NCBI RefSeq assembly: GCF_001690985.1
Contig: NZ_MAJS01000046.1
Span: forward strand, 62,001 to 126,000
Direction of reading: 5' to 3'
Length of the DNA: 64,000 bases
DNA from: Aliivibrio sp. 1S175
GTDB taxonomy: Bacteria > Pseudomonadota > Gammaproteobacteria > Enterobacterales > Vibrionaceae
Numbering within the stretch: position 1 is the stretch's first letter; every line of letters starts with the position of its first letter. The translations under genes and the position numbers were made by a program. The notes beneath the pieces are model-generated. The model had not been told where the DNA came from. It searched no databases and was given only the letters and a program-made list of their open reading frames with translations. This document shows, piece after piece, positions 52,281-61,349 of this stretch.

Positions 52281-54062
52281 CTATATGCGATTAAGCAGCG
52301 GAATAATTGTTACCTTCTGACCAATATCTACCGACTCTACTTCAGGCTGCACTTCAATTAAGCAGTTTGCTTCGCTCATGGAACGTAAAATACCTGAGCC
52401 TTGCTTCCCTGTGGTTACCACTTCCATTTGACCATTTTGGTTAATCGAGTAAATGCCACGGCTGTATTCAGTTCGGCCAGTGCGAGAACGAATAAACTCT
52501 TTAGCAATTGCCGTAAAAGTCTCCGGTTTCCAGTCATCTTCACCTTGAAGTTTACGTAATGCAGGCTCAACAAACTGTAAGAACGCCACCATTACTGCTA
52601 CAGGGTTACCCGGTAAACCAAAGAAAGGGGTATCACCAATATGACCAAACGCAAGAGGGCGACCCGGACGCATATTTATACGCCAGAAGTTAATGTTGCC
52701 TAGCTTATCTAAAATTGTTTTGATGTAATCGGCATCACCAACCGAGACTCCACCAGAAGATAAAATCATATCCGCTTGTTGCGAGGCTTGAGAAAGCGTT
52801 GATTCTAAAGCATTTTCACTGTCTTCAATGATGCCAAAATCAATCACTTCACAACCGATCTTCTGTAATAACGCCGTCAACGTGAAGCGGTTAGAATCAT
52901 AAATTGAATTGGCTTTTTGTGCTTCACCCGGTGCTTGAACTTCATCACCAGTAGAAAAAATAGCGACTTTTGTTTTTGAAATAACAGGAATAGAAGCAAT
53001 ACCTAAAGAAGCAAGCATACCGACTTCAGGCGCTGTAATGCGTGAACCTTTAGCAACACAGATTTGATCGATAGCGAGATCTTCACCCGCAAGACGAACG
53101 TTTTGGCCTTTACGAATGCCAGATTTTCCTGCATCAAAGCGGACTTGATCGCCTTCTTGAATCGCTTGTTCTCGCATGATCACAGTATTGCCATTTTCAG
53201 GGACTGGTGCCCCCGTCATGATCTTGGCGGCTTGGCCGTGTTGAAGAGAGAGATCATAACTGTGACCAGCCATAATTTCGGCAACCACAGTGTAACTTTC
53301 ACGCTCTACATCATCACCACAAATAACATAACCATCCATTGCCGAATTATTATGCTGAGGAACATTGATTGGCGATAAAATATCTTGGGCCGCTAATGCA
53401 TTAATGGAGTCGATTAAAGAAACATTACTTTGTGAATTTAGCGGTTTTATTGCTTCTAAAATCTTAGCTCTGCCTTGACTAACAGATAAAAAAGCAGGTG
53501 ATAATTCATCACAGTTAGCCGATAGGTCACTTTGTTGTTTATGTTGATGCTGTTTTACGTATTCCACAATGAATTGTGTAATGGTATCAGTATCGTTGAT
53601 GTCCATTTGAGGCAATTCAGATGCTGCTTTTGAGTCTGCTGCAATCGCAATGATGTTATCATCTTCTGGGAAGATCCACGGCTTACCCACGTCATCACGG
53701 TGCAATTCAATCTTGGTGTATGGCAGTTGCTTAAAGCCTTCAATAAGAATCAAATCAAGTTCAGTTTGATCTAATTTATTGATTAATTGCTGACAGGTTG
53801 TTTCTTCATCAGGGGTTTCAGTAATTAAGGCATTACGAAAACGAGAGCTGATTAGCATTTGGCTCGCACCCGCTTTACGTAAGCGGTAGCTGTCTTTGCC
53901 TTCTTGGTCGATATCAAAGTTATGGTGAGCGTGTTTGATGACTGCGACTTTTAGTCCCATTTCATTCAGTTTTGGTAATAACTTTTCCAATAATGTCGTT
54001 TTACCTGTGCCGCTATAAGCAGCAAAACCCAATAAAGGGATAGACGCAGTCGTTAAACTCAT
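52281..54062 (-). CDS. mobB/moeA: MobB-MoeA fusion: molybdopterin guanine dinucleotide adaptor + molybdopterin molybdotransferase
   Basis: The 593-residue protein has MobB at residues 1-170 (Walker A GFAAYSGTGKTTLLEKL, DLILIEGFKQLPYTKIELHR) and MoeA at about 185-593 (NSAMDGYVICGDD, IMTGAPVPENGNTVIMREQ, FSTGDEVQAPGE, SSGGVSVGDADYIKTIL, RPGRPLAFGHIGDTPFFGLPGNPVAVMVAF). MoeA inserts molybdate (or tungstate) into adenylated molybdopterin; MobB aids guanylation. In E. coli these are separate genes. It is last in the tupABC-mobA-mobB/moeA unit and overlaps mobA by 4 bases. Confidence 0.92.
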   Translation of the reverse strand: MSLTTASIPLLGFAAYSGTGKTTLLEKLLPKLNEMGLKVAVIKHAHHNFDIDQEGKDSYRLRKAGASQMLISSRFRNALITETPDEETTCQQLINKLDQTELDLILIEGFKQLPYTKIELHRDDVGKPWIFPEDDNIIAIAADSKAASELPQMDINDTDTITQFIVEYVKQHQHKQQSDLSANCDELSPAFLSVSQGRAKILEAIKPLNSQSNVSLIDSINALAAQDILSPINVPQHNNSAMDGYVICGDDVERESYTVVAEIMAGHSYDLSLQHGQAAKIMTGAPVPENGNTVIMREQAIQEGDQVRFDAGKSGIRKGQNVRLAGEDLAIDQICVAKGSRITAPEVGMLASLGIASIPVISKTKVAIFSTGDEVQAPGEAQKANSIYDSNRFTLTALLQKIGCEVIDFGIIEDSENALESTLSQASQQADMILSSGGVSVGDADYIKTILDKLGNINFWRINMRPGRPLAFGHIGDTPFFGLPGNPVAVMVAFLQFVEPALRKLQGEDDWKPETFTAIAKEFIRSRTGRTEYSRGIYSINQNGQMEVVTTGKQGSGILRSMSEANCLIEVQPEVESVDIGQKVTIIPLLNRI

Positions 54063-54643
54063 AATAAAGATCCAAATTGTTCAAGTTCTTGTGGGCTATT
54101 CAAATTGATAAAAGCATTTGAGTAAGCAGAGAAATCAGCAAAAACGGTATTACACTCTTTGTATAATAGGATGATTTTTCTGTCACCGCGCGCTAAGAAG
54201 GCATCAATTTTAGGAATAATACGTTTGTGCATTAGCGTGACAACCGGTTGCATGTATTCGCCGTCGTGTGCGACAACGATATCTGTGTCTTCTTTTACTG
54301 CATCACATAATAAAGAGATAAGATTGCTTGGTAGGTTAGGCGAATCACAAGGAATGAAACCAACCCAATCTGAATCCATATTAACTAAGCCAGAATGCAT
54401 GCCAGCCAATGGACCAGGATAATCAATAAATAGGTCAGAGAACGTAGTGGCATAATCTGAATATTGCTCAATGCTACGATTAGCATTAATGGCGATTTGA
54501 TCAGTTTGAGGTGTTAAAATTCCTATGGCGTGTTCGATAAGTGGTTTGTTTTGAAATACAACAAAACCTTTATCTTGACCACCCATACGACGGGCTTGTC
54601 CACCCGCTAAAATTACCCAACTAGTTTGCTTTGGCTGGAGCAT
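54059..54643 (-). CDS. mobA: Molybdenum cofactor guanylyltransferase
   Basis: ATG at 54643, five bases after AAGGA, gives 194 residues; an in-frame upstream start at 54661 has no such site. The nucleotide-binding WVILAGGQARRMGGQDKGFVVF, GPLAGMHSGL and FIPCDSPNLP motifs are intact. MobA attaches GMP to molybdopterin. Its 5' end overlaps the tupC 3' end by 23 bases, so the genes are probably co-transcribed. Confidence 0.92.
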   Translation of the reverse strand: MLQPKQTSWVILAGGQARRMGGQDKGFVVFQNKPLIEHAIGILTPQTDQIAINANRSIEQYSDYATTFSDLFIDYPGPLAGMHSGLVNMDSDWVGFIPCDSPNLPSNLISLLCDAVKEDTDIVVAHDGEYMQPVVTLMHKRIIPKIDAFLARGDRKIILLYKECNTVFADFSAYSNAFINLNSPQELEQFGSLL

Positions 54644-55328
54644 ACTTATCCTTGCTAACAATCACTTTCAATGGGGTTGATTCTATCAGCTTTGCGTCAG
54701 AAATAGTCCATTGACGGTGACAAATTTCAGTTAAGGCGTTGGTTTGGTGGCTGGTCACGACAATGCTAGAGCCTCGTTCGAGAAGATCTTTTGCCATAAT
54801 CACTAATAATTGAATCGATTCTTGATCGACACTGGCACTCGGTTCATCCATTAATAGAATGGAAGGGGTCAATATCCAAGCTCGAGCCATCGCAACGCGC
54901 TGTTTCTCACCACCAGAAAGAACAGAAATATGTTCATCAGCTAAGGTTTCTAACCCAACCATGCGTAATGCATTGATCACCATATTGCGTTTTTTAAGCT
55001 TATTCATGGTGGTGTATTTCATGCCATAAATAACATTGTCATACACTGTACCATCAAATAAAAATGGATTTTGGTGAAGATAAACGATTTGGTTATTGCC
55101 TGAACGCCCAAATAAACGAGCAGACCAATGAGGTTGGTTAAGGTTAAGTTTACCTGTTGTTGCTGTTTGCAAACCGGATAAAATTTTAAGTAATGTTGTT
55201 TTACCGACTCCATTAGCACCACGTAAATAAACGGAATCTTTTGGCCCAAGCGATAAATGAGGAATGTGAAAAAGCACACGGTCATTGAATCGCATCGATA
55301 GATTATCGGCAGTAATTCTTATTGTCAT
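54621..55328 (-). CDS. tupC: Tungstate ABC transporter ATP-binding protein
   Basis: The 235-residue ATPase begins at the ATG at 55328, which sits 10 bases after tupB and avoids the overlap of the longer frame from 55364. Walker A LRGANGVGKTTLLKILSG, Q-loop YLHQNPFLFDGTVYDNV, signature LSGGEKQRVAMARAW, Walker B SILLMDEPSAS and switch TSHQTNA are intact. It powers TupB. It is the third gene of tupABC. Confidence 0.9.
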   Translation of the reverse strand: MTIRITADNLSMRFNDRVLFHIPHLSLGPKDSVYLRGANGVGKTTLLKILSGLQTATTGKLNLNQPHWSARLFGRSGNNQIVYLHQNPFLFDGTVYDNVIYGMKYTTMNKLKKRNMVINALRMVGLETLADEHISVLSGGEKQRVAMARAWILTPSILLMDEPSASVDQESIQLLVIMAKDLLERGSSIVVTSHQTNALTEICHRQWTISDAKLIESTPLKVIVSKDKYAPAKAN

Positions 55329-55338
55329 GCTATGCCTA

Positions 55339-56037
55339 CTAAGTACGTAAGTACCCTTTACCACGAGTGAATGAAAGGAAGAAGTTTAAAACTAATGCCA
55401 AAATAAGCAATACCATGCCAAGGGCGACGCCTTGAGCAAAGGCACCTTTTTGGCTTTCCATTGCAATGGCGGTTGGAATGTTACGTGTTGCATTAAATAT
55501 GTTGCCGCCTACCATCATAGAGCAGCCAACTTCGGTGATTATACGTGAAAATCCTGCGATGATAGCAGCAAGAATAGGAAAGCGAGTTTCCCAAATTAAA
55601 CTGCCAAAAGCACGGGGAAGGGAAGCGCCTAAAGTAAACGCTGTTTCCCATACTCTTCTATCACTGTGTTGAAATGCACCATGCATCATCGCGACCATAA
55701 TAGGGAAGCAAATAAGCATTTGACCAATAATCATTGCTTCTTGAGTGAACAGAAGTTGCCAATCGCCTAAAGGCCCTGCACGTGAAAGCATCATATATAA
55801 TAAGAGCCCGATCACGACAGTTGGAACCGATTGTAATGTATTGATAAGAGAGAGCAGTAGCCACCGCCCAGGAAACGATCCATACGCAAGAGCAAACGCC
55901 AGTAATAAAGCTGGCAGCATAACAACCGCCATTGCGAAAAGCGAAACCGAAAAAGAAACACCAACAATGCTCCATAATGCAGTATCACCGCTGAACAATA
56001 GTTGAATTGCTTCATGAGAAGTGGCTAATATAGTCAT
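55339..56037 (-). CDS. tupB: Tungstate ABC transporter permease
   Basis: The 232-residue membrane protein has about five to six helices, and the permease EAA-like loop ETAFTLGASLPRAFGSLIWETRFPILAAIIAGFSRIITEVG. A SLINTLQSVPTVVIGLLLYMMLSRAGPLG segment is typical of TupB. It lies three bases after tupA and is followed by tupC. Confidence 0.92.
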   Translation of the reverse strand: MTILATSHEAIQLLFSGDTALWSIVGVSFSVSLFAMAVVMLPALLLAFALAYGSFPGRWLLLSLINTLQSVPTVVIGLLLYMMLSRAGPLGDWQLLFTQEAMIIGQMLICFPIMVAMMHGAFQHSDRRVWETAFTLGASLPRAFGSLIWETRFPILAAIIAGFSRIITEVGCSMMVGGNIFNATRNIPTAIAMESQKGAFAQGVALGMVLLILALVLNFFLSFTRGKGYLRT

Positions 56038-56040
56038 GGA

Positions 56041-56862
56041 TTATTTAGCGTCCGCTGTGAACAGCTGTTTACCACTCAGTTGGAAACTATTAATCAATGC
56101 TTGACCTTTGTCGCTGACTAACCAATCACTAAATGCACGTGCACCTTTCGTGTTTAGGTTGTTGTAACGCTCAGGATTAATTAGGATCACTTGGTACGGA
56201 TTAAACAGACGTTTATCGCCTTCAACCATAATGTCTAAATCCAATTTATTTTGGTAAGCTAACCAAGTGCCGCGGTCTGTCAATGTATAAGCTTGCAGTT
56301 CAGACGTCATGTTCAGTGTTGGTCCCATGCCTTGGCCAACGGCTTTGTAACCACCAAAGTTTGGTTCAATATTCGCTTGAGACCATAGGATCAATTCTTT
56401 CTTATTTGTGCCTGAATCATCACCACGAGAAACGAAGGTTGCATCAGCTTTTGCCATTTTTTTGAAGGCAGCCGTTACGTCTTTCATACCATAGATATGA
56501 GCGGGATCAGCTTTAGGACCAACAAGCACGAAATCATTGTACATTAGTGCTTTTGGTTCAATACCGTAGCCTTTTTCCACAAAATCTGCTTCTGCTTTAG
56601 GGGCGTGAGTCATCACTAAATCAACGTCGCCATTTTCACCCATTTTTAATGCTTTGCCTGTACCAGCAGCAAGTACTTGAACTTCATAACCCGAATCTTT
56701 TTTAAACACAGGTAAAATATAATCGAGTAGACCCGAGTGGTAGGTGCTTGTTGTTGTCGCTAAACGCACAACGCTTGCGTCGTCCGCATATACATTCGTT
56801 GCCGAAAAAGAACCCAGAGCCACAACAGCCATTGCTGAAAACGTACTGATTTTATTATTCAT
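56041..56862 (-). CDS. tupA: Tungstate-binding periplasmic protein
   Basis: The 273-residue protein has a signal peptide ending VYADD. The TupA signatures are RLATTTSTYHSGLLDYILPVFKK (oxyanion-binding TTTS), LAAGTGKALKMGENGDVDLVMTHAPKAEADFV, YNDFVLVGPKADPAHI and SRGDDSGTNKKELILW. TupA binds tungstate with very high affinity and prefers it to molybdate. It is first in the operon and lies downstream of a sigma-54 promoter at 56930-56947. Confidence 0.93.
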   Translation of the reverse strand: MNNKISTFSAMAVVALGSFSATNVYADDASVVRLATTTSTYHSGLLDYILPVFKKDSGYEVQVLAAGTGKALKMGENGDVDLVMTHAPKAEADFVEKGYGIEPKALMYNDFVLVGPKADPAHIYGMKDVTAAFKKMAKADATFVSRGDDSGTNKKELILWSQANIEPNFGGYKAVGQGMGPTLNMTSELQAYTLTDRGTWLAYQNKLDLDIMVEGDKRLFNPYQVILINPERYNNLNTKGARAFSDWLVSDKGQALINSFQLSGKQLFTADAK

Positions 56863-56929
56863 GTTATATCCATGTAATGAAGTTAAATATCACTGCAAGT
56901 GCAATGAGTGAATAGACTTATTGGCTATA

Positions 56930-56947
56930 AAGCAATCCTTATGCCAA
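56930..56947 (-). promoter_or_regulatory. Sigma-54 promoter of tupABC
   Basis: Read on the minus strand, TTGGCATAAGGATTGCTT has GG at -24 and GC at -12 exactly 12 bases apart, with TTGGCA and TTGCT both matching the sigma-54 consensus except for one base. It lies 68-85 bases upstream of the tupA start codon. Confidence 0.8.
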
Positions 56948-56999
56948 GAATCCTGCTGATATTTTTATCTATAAGATAATGATAAATAAGCCATTGAGC

Positions 57000-57106
57000 G
57001 GCATTTTGACATAAAAACCTTACAAAAAATGTGACTAGGACAAAATGTCTCATTAGAAAGGATACATTTTGTTGAATACAGGTTAGAATAATTAGGACAT
57101 TTTGAC
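57000..57106. promoter_or_regulatory. Cluster of four CATTTTG-type sites, probable enhancer for the NtrC-type regulator
   Basis: Four related 11-bp sites lie in the divergent region: GGCATTTTGAC (57000-57010), GACAAAATGTC (57039-57049, inverted, with symmetrical GACA/TGTC arms), TACATTTTGTT (57063-57073) and GACATTTTGAC (57096-57106). They sit about 53-160 bases upstream of the tupA sigma-54 promoter, the usual place for an NtrC-type enhancer, and also just upstream of the regulator gene itself. Confidence 0.65.
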
Positions 57107-57145
57107 CCACAAATATCCACTTGTTCTCTCTAATTAGGAAATACT

Positions 57146-58564
57146 ATGGTCGCGAAATCAGATTGGCACGCATTTTCAGTTCTTGTTGTTGATGATGAAA
57201 TAGGTATGCAAACTATCCTAAAGAAAGCATTAAGCAAACAATTTGGTCAAGTCCACACTGTTGGCACGATTGAAGATGCAGAAGTTATCCGTCAATCTCA
57301 TCATCTCGATCTTATAATCTTAGATATTAACTTACCAGGCCAAACAGGATTAGAGTGGCAAGAAAGTATTGCCAGTGATTCTCGTAATTATGACGTTATA
57401 TTTATGACGGGCTATGCCGAGTTAGATACCGCGATTCAAGCGCTGCGTTTAGGTGCGGCTGATTTCATTTTAAAGCCATTTAATCTTGAAAATATGCTAC
57501 AAGCGATCAGACGTTGTATGGATCGCCGACTGGTTGAAAGGACTAATTTTGCGTTACAAAGAGAAATAGAAAAGAGTAATCCAATTGAAATTATTGGTAA
57601 TGCAGATAAAACCTTACAGTTAAAACAAATGGTGGCTCAATTAGCGCCCTCTAATGCTGCCGTGTTAATTGAAGGGGAGTCAGGGACAGGCAAAGAGCTT
57701 GTTGCTCGTGGTTTACATCAGTTAAGTCATCGTAAAGGACCGTTTGTGCCTTTGAATTGCGGTGCTATTGCCCCAGATCTTTTAGAAAGTGAATTATTCG
57801 GTCACACATCTGGCGCATTTACTGGCGCGAAAAAAAGCAGAGAAGGGTTATTTAGAGTCGCTAATGGTGGGACATTATTCCTTGATGAAATTGGTGAAAT
57901 GCCAATTGGAATGCAATCATCATTGCTTCGTGCTCTTGAACAAAAAGCGATTCGACCGGTGGGTTCTGAAAAAGAGATACCAGTTGATGTTCGTATTGTA
58001 GCGGCGACCAACCGAAATTTGCTTGAAGAAGTAGAAAAAGGGAATTTTAGAAAAGATCTCTTCTATCGCTTAAATGTCCTTACTGTCTCATTGCCAACCT
58101 TGCGTGAACGTAAAGCCGATTTGGCCTGTTTGACTGAGCATTTTTCACACATGATCGCGAAAGAAATGGGATTGAAACCAATTCATTGGGCGCATGAAGA
58201 TATCGTGGCGATGGCACATTACGATTGGCCTGGTAATATTCGTGAACTTAAAAATATGATCGAGCGTTGTATTTTATTAGGAAAACCACCAGTTGAACAT
58301 TGGTCAGGGTTACAAGGTAATACACCTCTGCATCAAGATTCTGTATTTGATGCTGCAATAGAGCAAAAAGAAACAGAGTGTAGCTGTATGCCTGAAATGG
58401 ATGTTTACCCTGAGCAATGGACACTAAAAGAAGTAGAAAAAAAGCACATTATTGCCGTTGTTGATTTACATGATGGCAATAAATCAGCAGCAGCAAGACA
58501 ACTTGGTGTCGCCCGAAAAACATTAGAAAGAAAGTTTAAAGAGTGGAGTGAAGAGATCGCATGA
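57146..58564 (+). CDS. NtrC-family sigma-54-dependent response regulator
   Basis: The 472-residue regulator has a receiver domain (VLVVDDE, phospho-acceptor Asp60 in DLIILDINLPGQTG, VIFMTGYA, FILKPFN), an AAA+ domain (GESGTGKELVARGLH Walker A, GAFTGAKKSREG with the sigma-54-contacting GAFTGA, GGTLFLDEIGEMP) and a Fis-type helix-turn-helix at the end (GNKSAAARQLGVARKTLERKFKEW). It activates RNA polymerase holding sigma-54. It shares its upstream region with tupA and overlaps the kinase gene by 4 bases (ATGA). Confidence 0.93.
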   Translation: MVAKSDWHAFSVLVVDDEIGMQTILKKALSKQFGQVHTVGTIEDAEVIRQSHHLDLIILDINLPGQTGLEWQESIASDSRNYDVIFMTGYAELDTAIQALRLGAADFILKPFNLENMLQAIRRCMDRRLVERTNFALQREIEKSNPIEIIGNADKTLQLKQMVAQLAPSNAAVLIEGESGTGKELVARGLHQLSHRKGPFVPLNCGAIAPDLLESELFGHTSGAFTGAKKSREGLFRVANGGTLFLDEIGEMPIGMQSSLLRALEQKAIRPVGSEKEIPVDVRIVAATNRNLLEEVEKGNFRKDLFYRLNVLTVSLPTLRERKADLACLTEHFSHMIAKEMGLKPIHWAHEDIVAMAHYDWPGNIRELKNMIERCILLGKPPVEHWSGLQGNTPLHQDSVFDAAIEQKETECSCMPEMDVYPEQWTLKEVEKKHIIAVVDLHDGNKSAAARQLGVARKTLERKFKEWSEEIA

Positions 58565-60603
58565 TGTTATCTCCTCTTTTATGGAAACGTAGAATTAAAA
58601 CCATGGTGAGATACCGCTTGCTGTGGTTGAACTCTGTCCCTTTATTCTTAACCTTACTTGCTCTAGTGATTATTACTGCGTTTTGGTCTGTTCATTATAC
58701 GTGGCAAAATGCGCTTAATGACGTAGGAAGTAAATTGTCTGTTGCAGATAACAGCATTAATTTTTTACAGCAAGAGCAAAGTGCTGAACTTCGTGGTTTT
58801 GTTGAGTCTTATCAATTTCAAACACGATTAAAAAACAACGATAAAAACCTTCAACGATGGTCGGTACAACAAGCAGATAAGTACAATTCTGATTTTATTG
58901 TCGTGCATCCCATTAGTTATATTAATCATTTACCGGACTCATCAATAAAAGCCTTATCATTAGGTATATCTCGTACGTTTTTTCAAGTAATGAATAAAGA
59001 CGAATTGAGCAATATTAACCCTCAATTAAGTACTCAGGTAAGTATTGTAAACAAAGAAGATGGCAGCATAGAAAGTCGAAGCTTAATTATTAGAACGTTA
59101 ATTCCTATTTTTGATGATCACGGGAATTTAGTTTGGATCGTTGATAGCGGGATCATTCTTAATAACAGTACATTTTTGGTCGACCGTATCCGAGATCTCA
59201 TTTATCCAGAAGGCGATCTTGATTCTGATAGCTATGGAACGGTTACTCTATTTTTAGATGATTTACGTATTAGTACCAATGTGCCATTACATAATGATTT
59301 TGCGAATAAATCGCTAAACCAAGGTCGGGCGATAGGAACCAAAGTGTCGCTTGAAGTTAAAAAAAGAGTGATTGAAAACGGAGAACGTTGGGTAAACCGA
59401 GCTTATGTTTATAACGATTGGTATATCTCAGCTTATCAACCAATTAAAGACATGAACGATAACATTATTGGTATGCTGTATACCGGTTATTTAGAGTGGC
59501 CTTTATTAAAACAATATTTACAAAATTTGGTAGAAGCGGGCGTGACTATTCTAATTACGTTGTTGTTATCAACCATCTTTGTCCACCGTGGGGCAAGAGA
59601 TCTCTTTCAACCGATTGAAAAAATACATTATGTAGTAAAATCAGTTCAAATGGGTAAAGAAGTTCGTATTGGTGATTTAGGGTTAGATAATGGACACGAA
59701 CTGGCTAGCCTTGCACAGCAATTCGACAATATGTTGGATCAATTGCAACAACGAAATATGGAGATCCAGCATGCATCTAAAGAACTTGAATCAAAAGTAG
59801 AATCTCGTACTGCCAGCTTGCACGAAAAAACCATTGAGCTTGAGCAATATATTAAGTTATTAAAACAAGCGCAAGATAAGCTCATTATGAGTGAAAAATT
59901 AGCCTCTCTGGGTGAATTGACCGCAGGCATTGCTCATGAAATTAATAATCCTACCGCTGTGATTTTAGGAAATGCTGAATTAATTAAATATGAGTTAGGT
60001 GAGGGAGCGGATGTTATTTCAGAAGAGTTAGAAGCTATCATGGAGCAGATCGACCGTATCCGTAATATCACTCGTAGTTTGCTGCAGTACAGCCGCCAAG
60101 GTGGTATTCAAGATGAAGTAACATGGCAATATATCAATCCAATTATCGAAGAGAGTGTCACTCTTGTTCGTACTGGGTCTAATAAGCGTGATATTGAAGT
60201 GGAATTTGATTTCCAGCAAGCCCCTAGAGTTGAAGTGAATCGACATCATTTATTGCAAGTCCTCGTTAATTTACAAATGAATGGAATTCATGCAATGAAC
60301 AGTAAAGGAAAACTGATCATTCGCAGCCGAACGTGGTCAGAAGAGGGGATTGAACTTGGGGCGATAATTGAAATCGAAGATTTTGGTACAGGAATGAATT
60401 TAGAACAATTAAACCGAATATTTGATCCATTCTATACCACTAAGCGGGATGGAACAGGACTTGGTTTGTCAGTGTCTCAAAGTTTATTAAGTCAAACTGG
60501 TGGAGAAATAAAAGCGCGATCTGAACTTGGCGTGGGCTCTACTTTTATTATCTATTTACCAACAAAATCAGAACATCATCAATATGATAATTTGGTTGGT
60601 TAG
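58561..60603 (+). CDS. Sensor histidine kinase, partner of the NtrC-type regulator
   Basis: The 680-residue kinase has an N-terminal span (LFLTLLALVIITAFW), a large periplasmic sensor (about 45-320, Cache-like, YNDWYISAYQPIKD), a second span (VTILITLLLSTIFVH), a HAMP-like and coiled-coil linker, then the histidine box LGELTAGIAHEINNPTAVILGN and an ATPase domain (NLQMNGIHAMN N-box, DFGTGMNLEQLNRIFDPFYTTKRDGTGLGLSVSQ). It is of the NtrB/DctB class. The periplasmic sensor suggests an extracellular or periplasmic signal, plausibly tungstate or its binding protein. Confidence 0.9.
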   Translation: MMLSPLLWKRRIKTMVRYRLLWLNSVPLFLTLLALVIITAFWSVHYTWQNALNDVGSKLSVADNSINFLQQEQSAELRGFVESYQFQTRLKNNDKNLQRWSVQQADKYNSDFIVVHPISYINHLPDSSIKALSLGISRTFFQVMNKDELSNINPQLSTQVSIVNKEDGSIESRSLIIRTLIPIFDDHGNLVWIVDSGIILNNSTFLVDRIRDLIYPEGDLDSDSYGTVTLFLDDLRISTNVPLHNDFANKSLNQGRAIGTKVSLEVKKRVIENGERWVNRAYVYNDWYISAYQPIKDMNDNIIGMLYTGYLEWPLLKQYLQNLVEAGVTILITLLLSTIFVHRGARDLFQPIEKIHYVVKSVQMGKEVRIGDLGLDNGHELASLAQQFDNMLDQLQQRNMEIQHASKELESKVESRTASLHEKTIELEQYIKLLKQAQDKLIMSEKLASLGELTAGIAHEINNPTAVILGNAELIKYELGEGADVISEELEAIMEQIDRIRNITRSLLQYSRQGGIQDEVTWQYINPIIEESVTLVRTGSNKRDIEVEFDFQQAPRVEVNRHHLLQVLVNLQMNGIHAMNSKGKLIIRSRTWSEEGIELGAIIEIEDFGTGMNLEQLNRIFDPFYTTKRDGTGLGLSVSQSLLSQTGGEIKARSELGVGSTFIIYLPTKSEHHQYDNLVG

Positions 60604-60630
60604 ATATTGAAGTGTATGAATTTAAAAAAA

Positions 60631-60657
60631 GAGGGGGGCGGAAGTGTTACCCCCCTC
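60631..60657 (-). terminator. Minus-strand terminator after the 61065 gene
   Basis: GAGGGGGG / CCCCCCTC is a perfect 8-bp GC stem. The run of A residues before it on the plus strand supplies the T-run for the minus strand. Confidence 0.75.
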
Positions 60658-60784
60658 ACAAAAATGTGGAATAGCCTCATTTTTGTTTCTTTTTTCGCCA
60701 CAATGTTATCAAAAAATGTTGAAATTTAGTCAGTGTTATTAGATAGTTAGCACGTCCGGTTATGACCCCGAACAGTACTAAATT

Positions 60785-60810
60785 AAGCCACATTCTGAGA
60801 CGTGTGGCTT
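60785..60810. terminator. Hairpin downstream of the sensor kinase gene
   Basis: AAGCCACA / TGTGGCTT, a perfect 8-bp stem with a 10-base loop and a pyrimidine-rich 3' flank (TCCTTCCTC), lies between converging genes. Stop function on the plus strand is possible. Confidence 0.5.
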
Positions 60811-60882
60811 TCCTTCCTCTCTCTTTATGTTTTCTTTTATTTACACTTTCCTAAAAACAGTATCTACCTTTACTTGAACAAC

Positions 60883-61065
60883 TTACTCAATAATTATGAT
60901 GTTATCAGTTTGATCTGTATGTAATTGAGCTTTGTTTTGTTCGATAAGCTGAGCTGCGTAAGAAGGCGTTACTGCATGAAGCTGACCTTTTAAGCGTACG
61001 CTTGAAGCTTCCCAAGGATGATCCTTATAAACACCAGTTTGAATGTATTGAATGAGCACTTTCAT
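60883..61065 (-). CDS. Small hypothetical protein
   Basis: The 60-residue protein starts behind AAGGAG, seven bases from its ATG. It has a basic N-terminal half (MKVLIQYIQTGVYKDHPW, SSVRLKGQLHAVTPSYAAQLIEQ) and a tail of isoleucines after acidic residues (DQTDNIIIIE). No membrane span or metal motif is visible. I do not recognise a family, but the good site and its own terminator support expression. Confidence 0.55.
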   Translation of the reverse strand: MKVLIQYIQTGVYKDHPWEASSVRLKGQLHAVTPSYAAQLIEQNKAQLHTDQTDNIIIIE

Positions 61066-61349
61066 TTACTTTCTCCTTAGTAACAAATGACTGAATGTCT
61101 TTCTAACCATAAGTCTTACTTTTATTATGTGCTACAGATAAAAATGTAATATTAGATTTATAAAATAGATTCGGTTTCGTTTGTGTAATTTAACGAGGGA
61201 TGAAGTACCAGGTAGCTTATTTTTATAAAGATAAATGACCTGTGCATGAACGCAAAATGAATAATTTCCTCATGAATCATTAAGGTATGGTTAGGTATTC
61301 TTACTCCTAAGTTAAACCAGTTAGGTTTACATCGAATAGGGTAAAGAAT

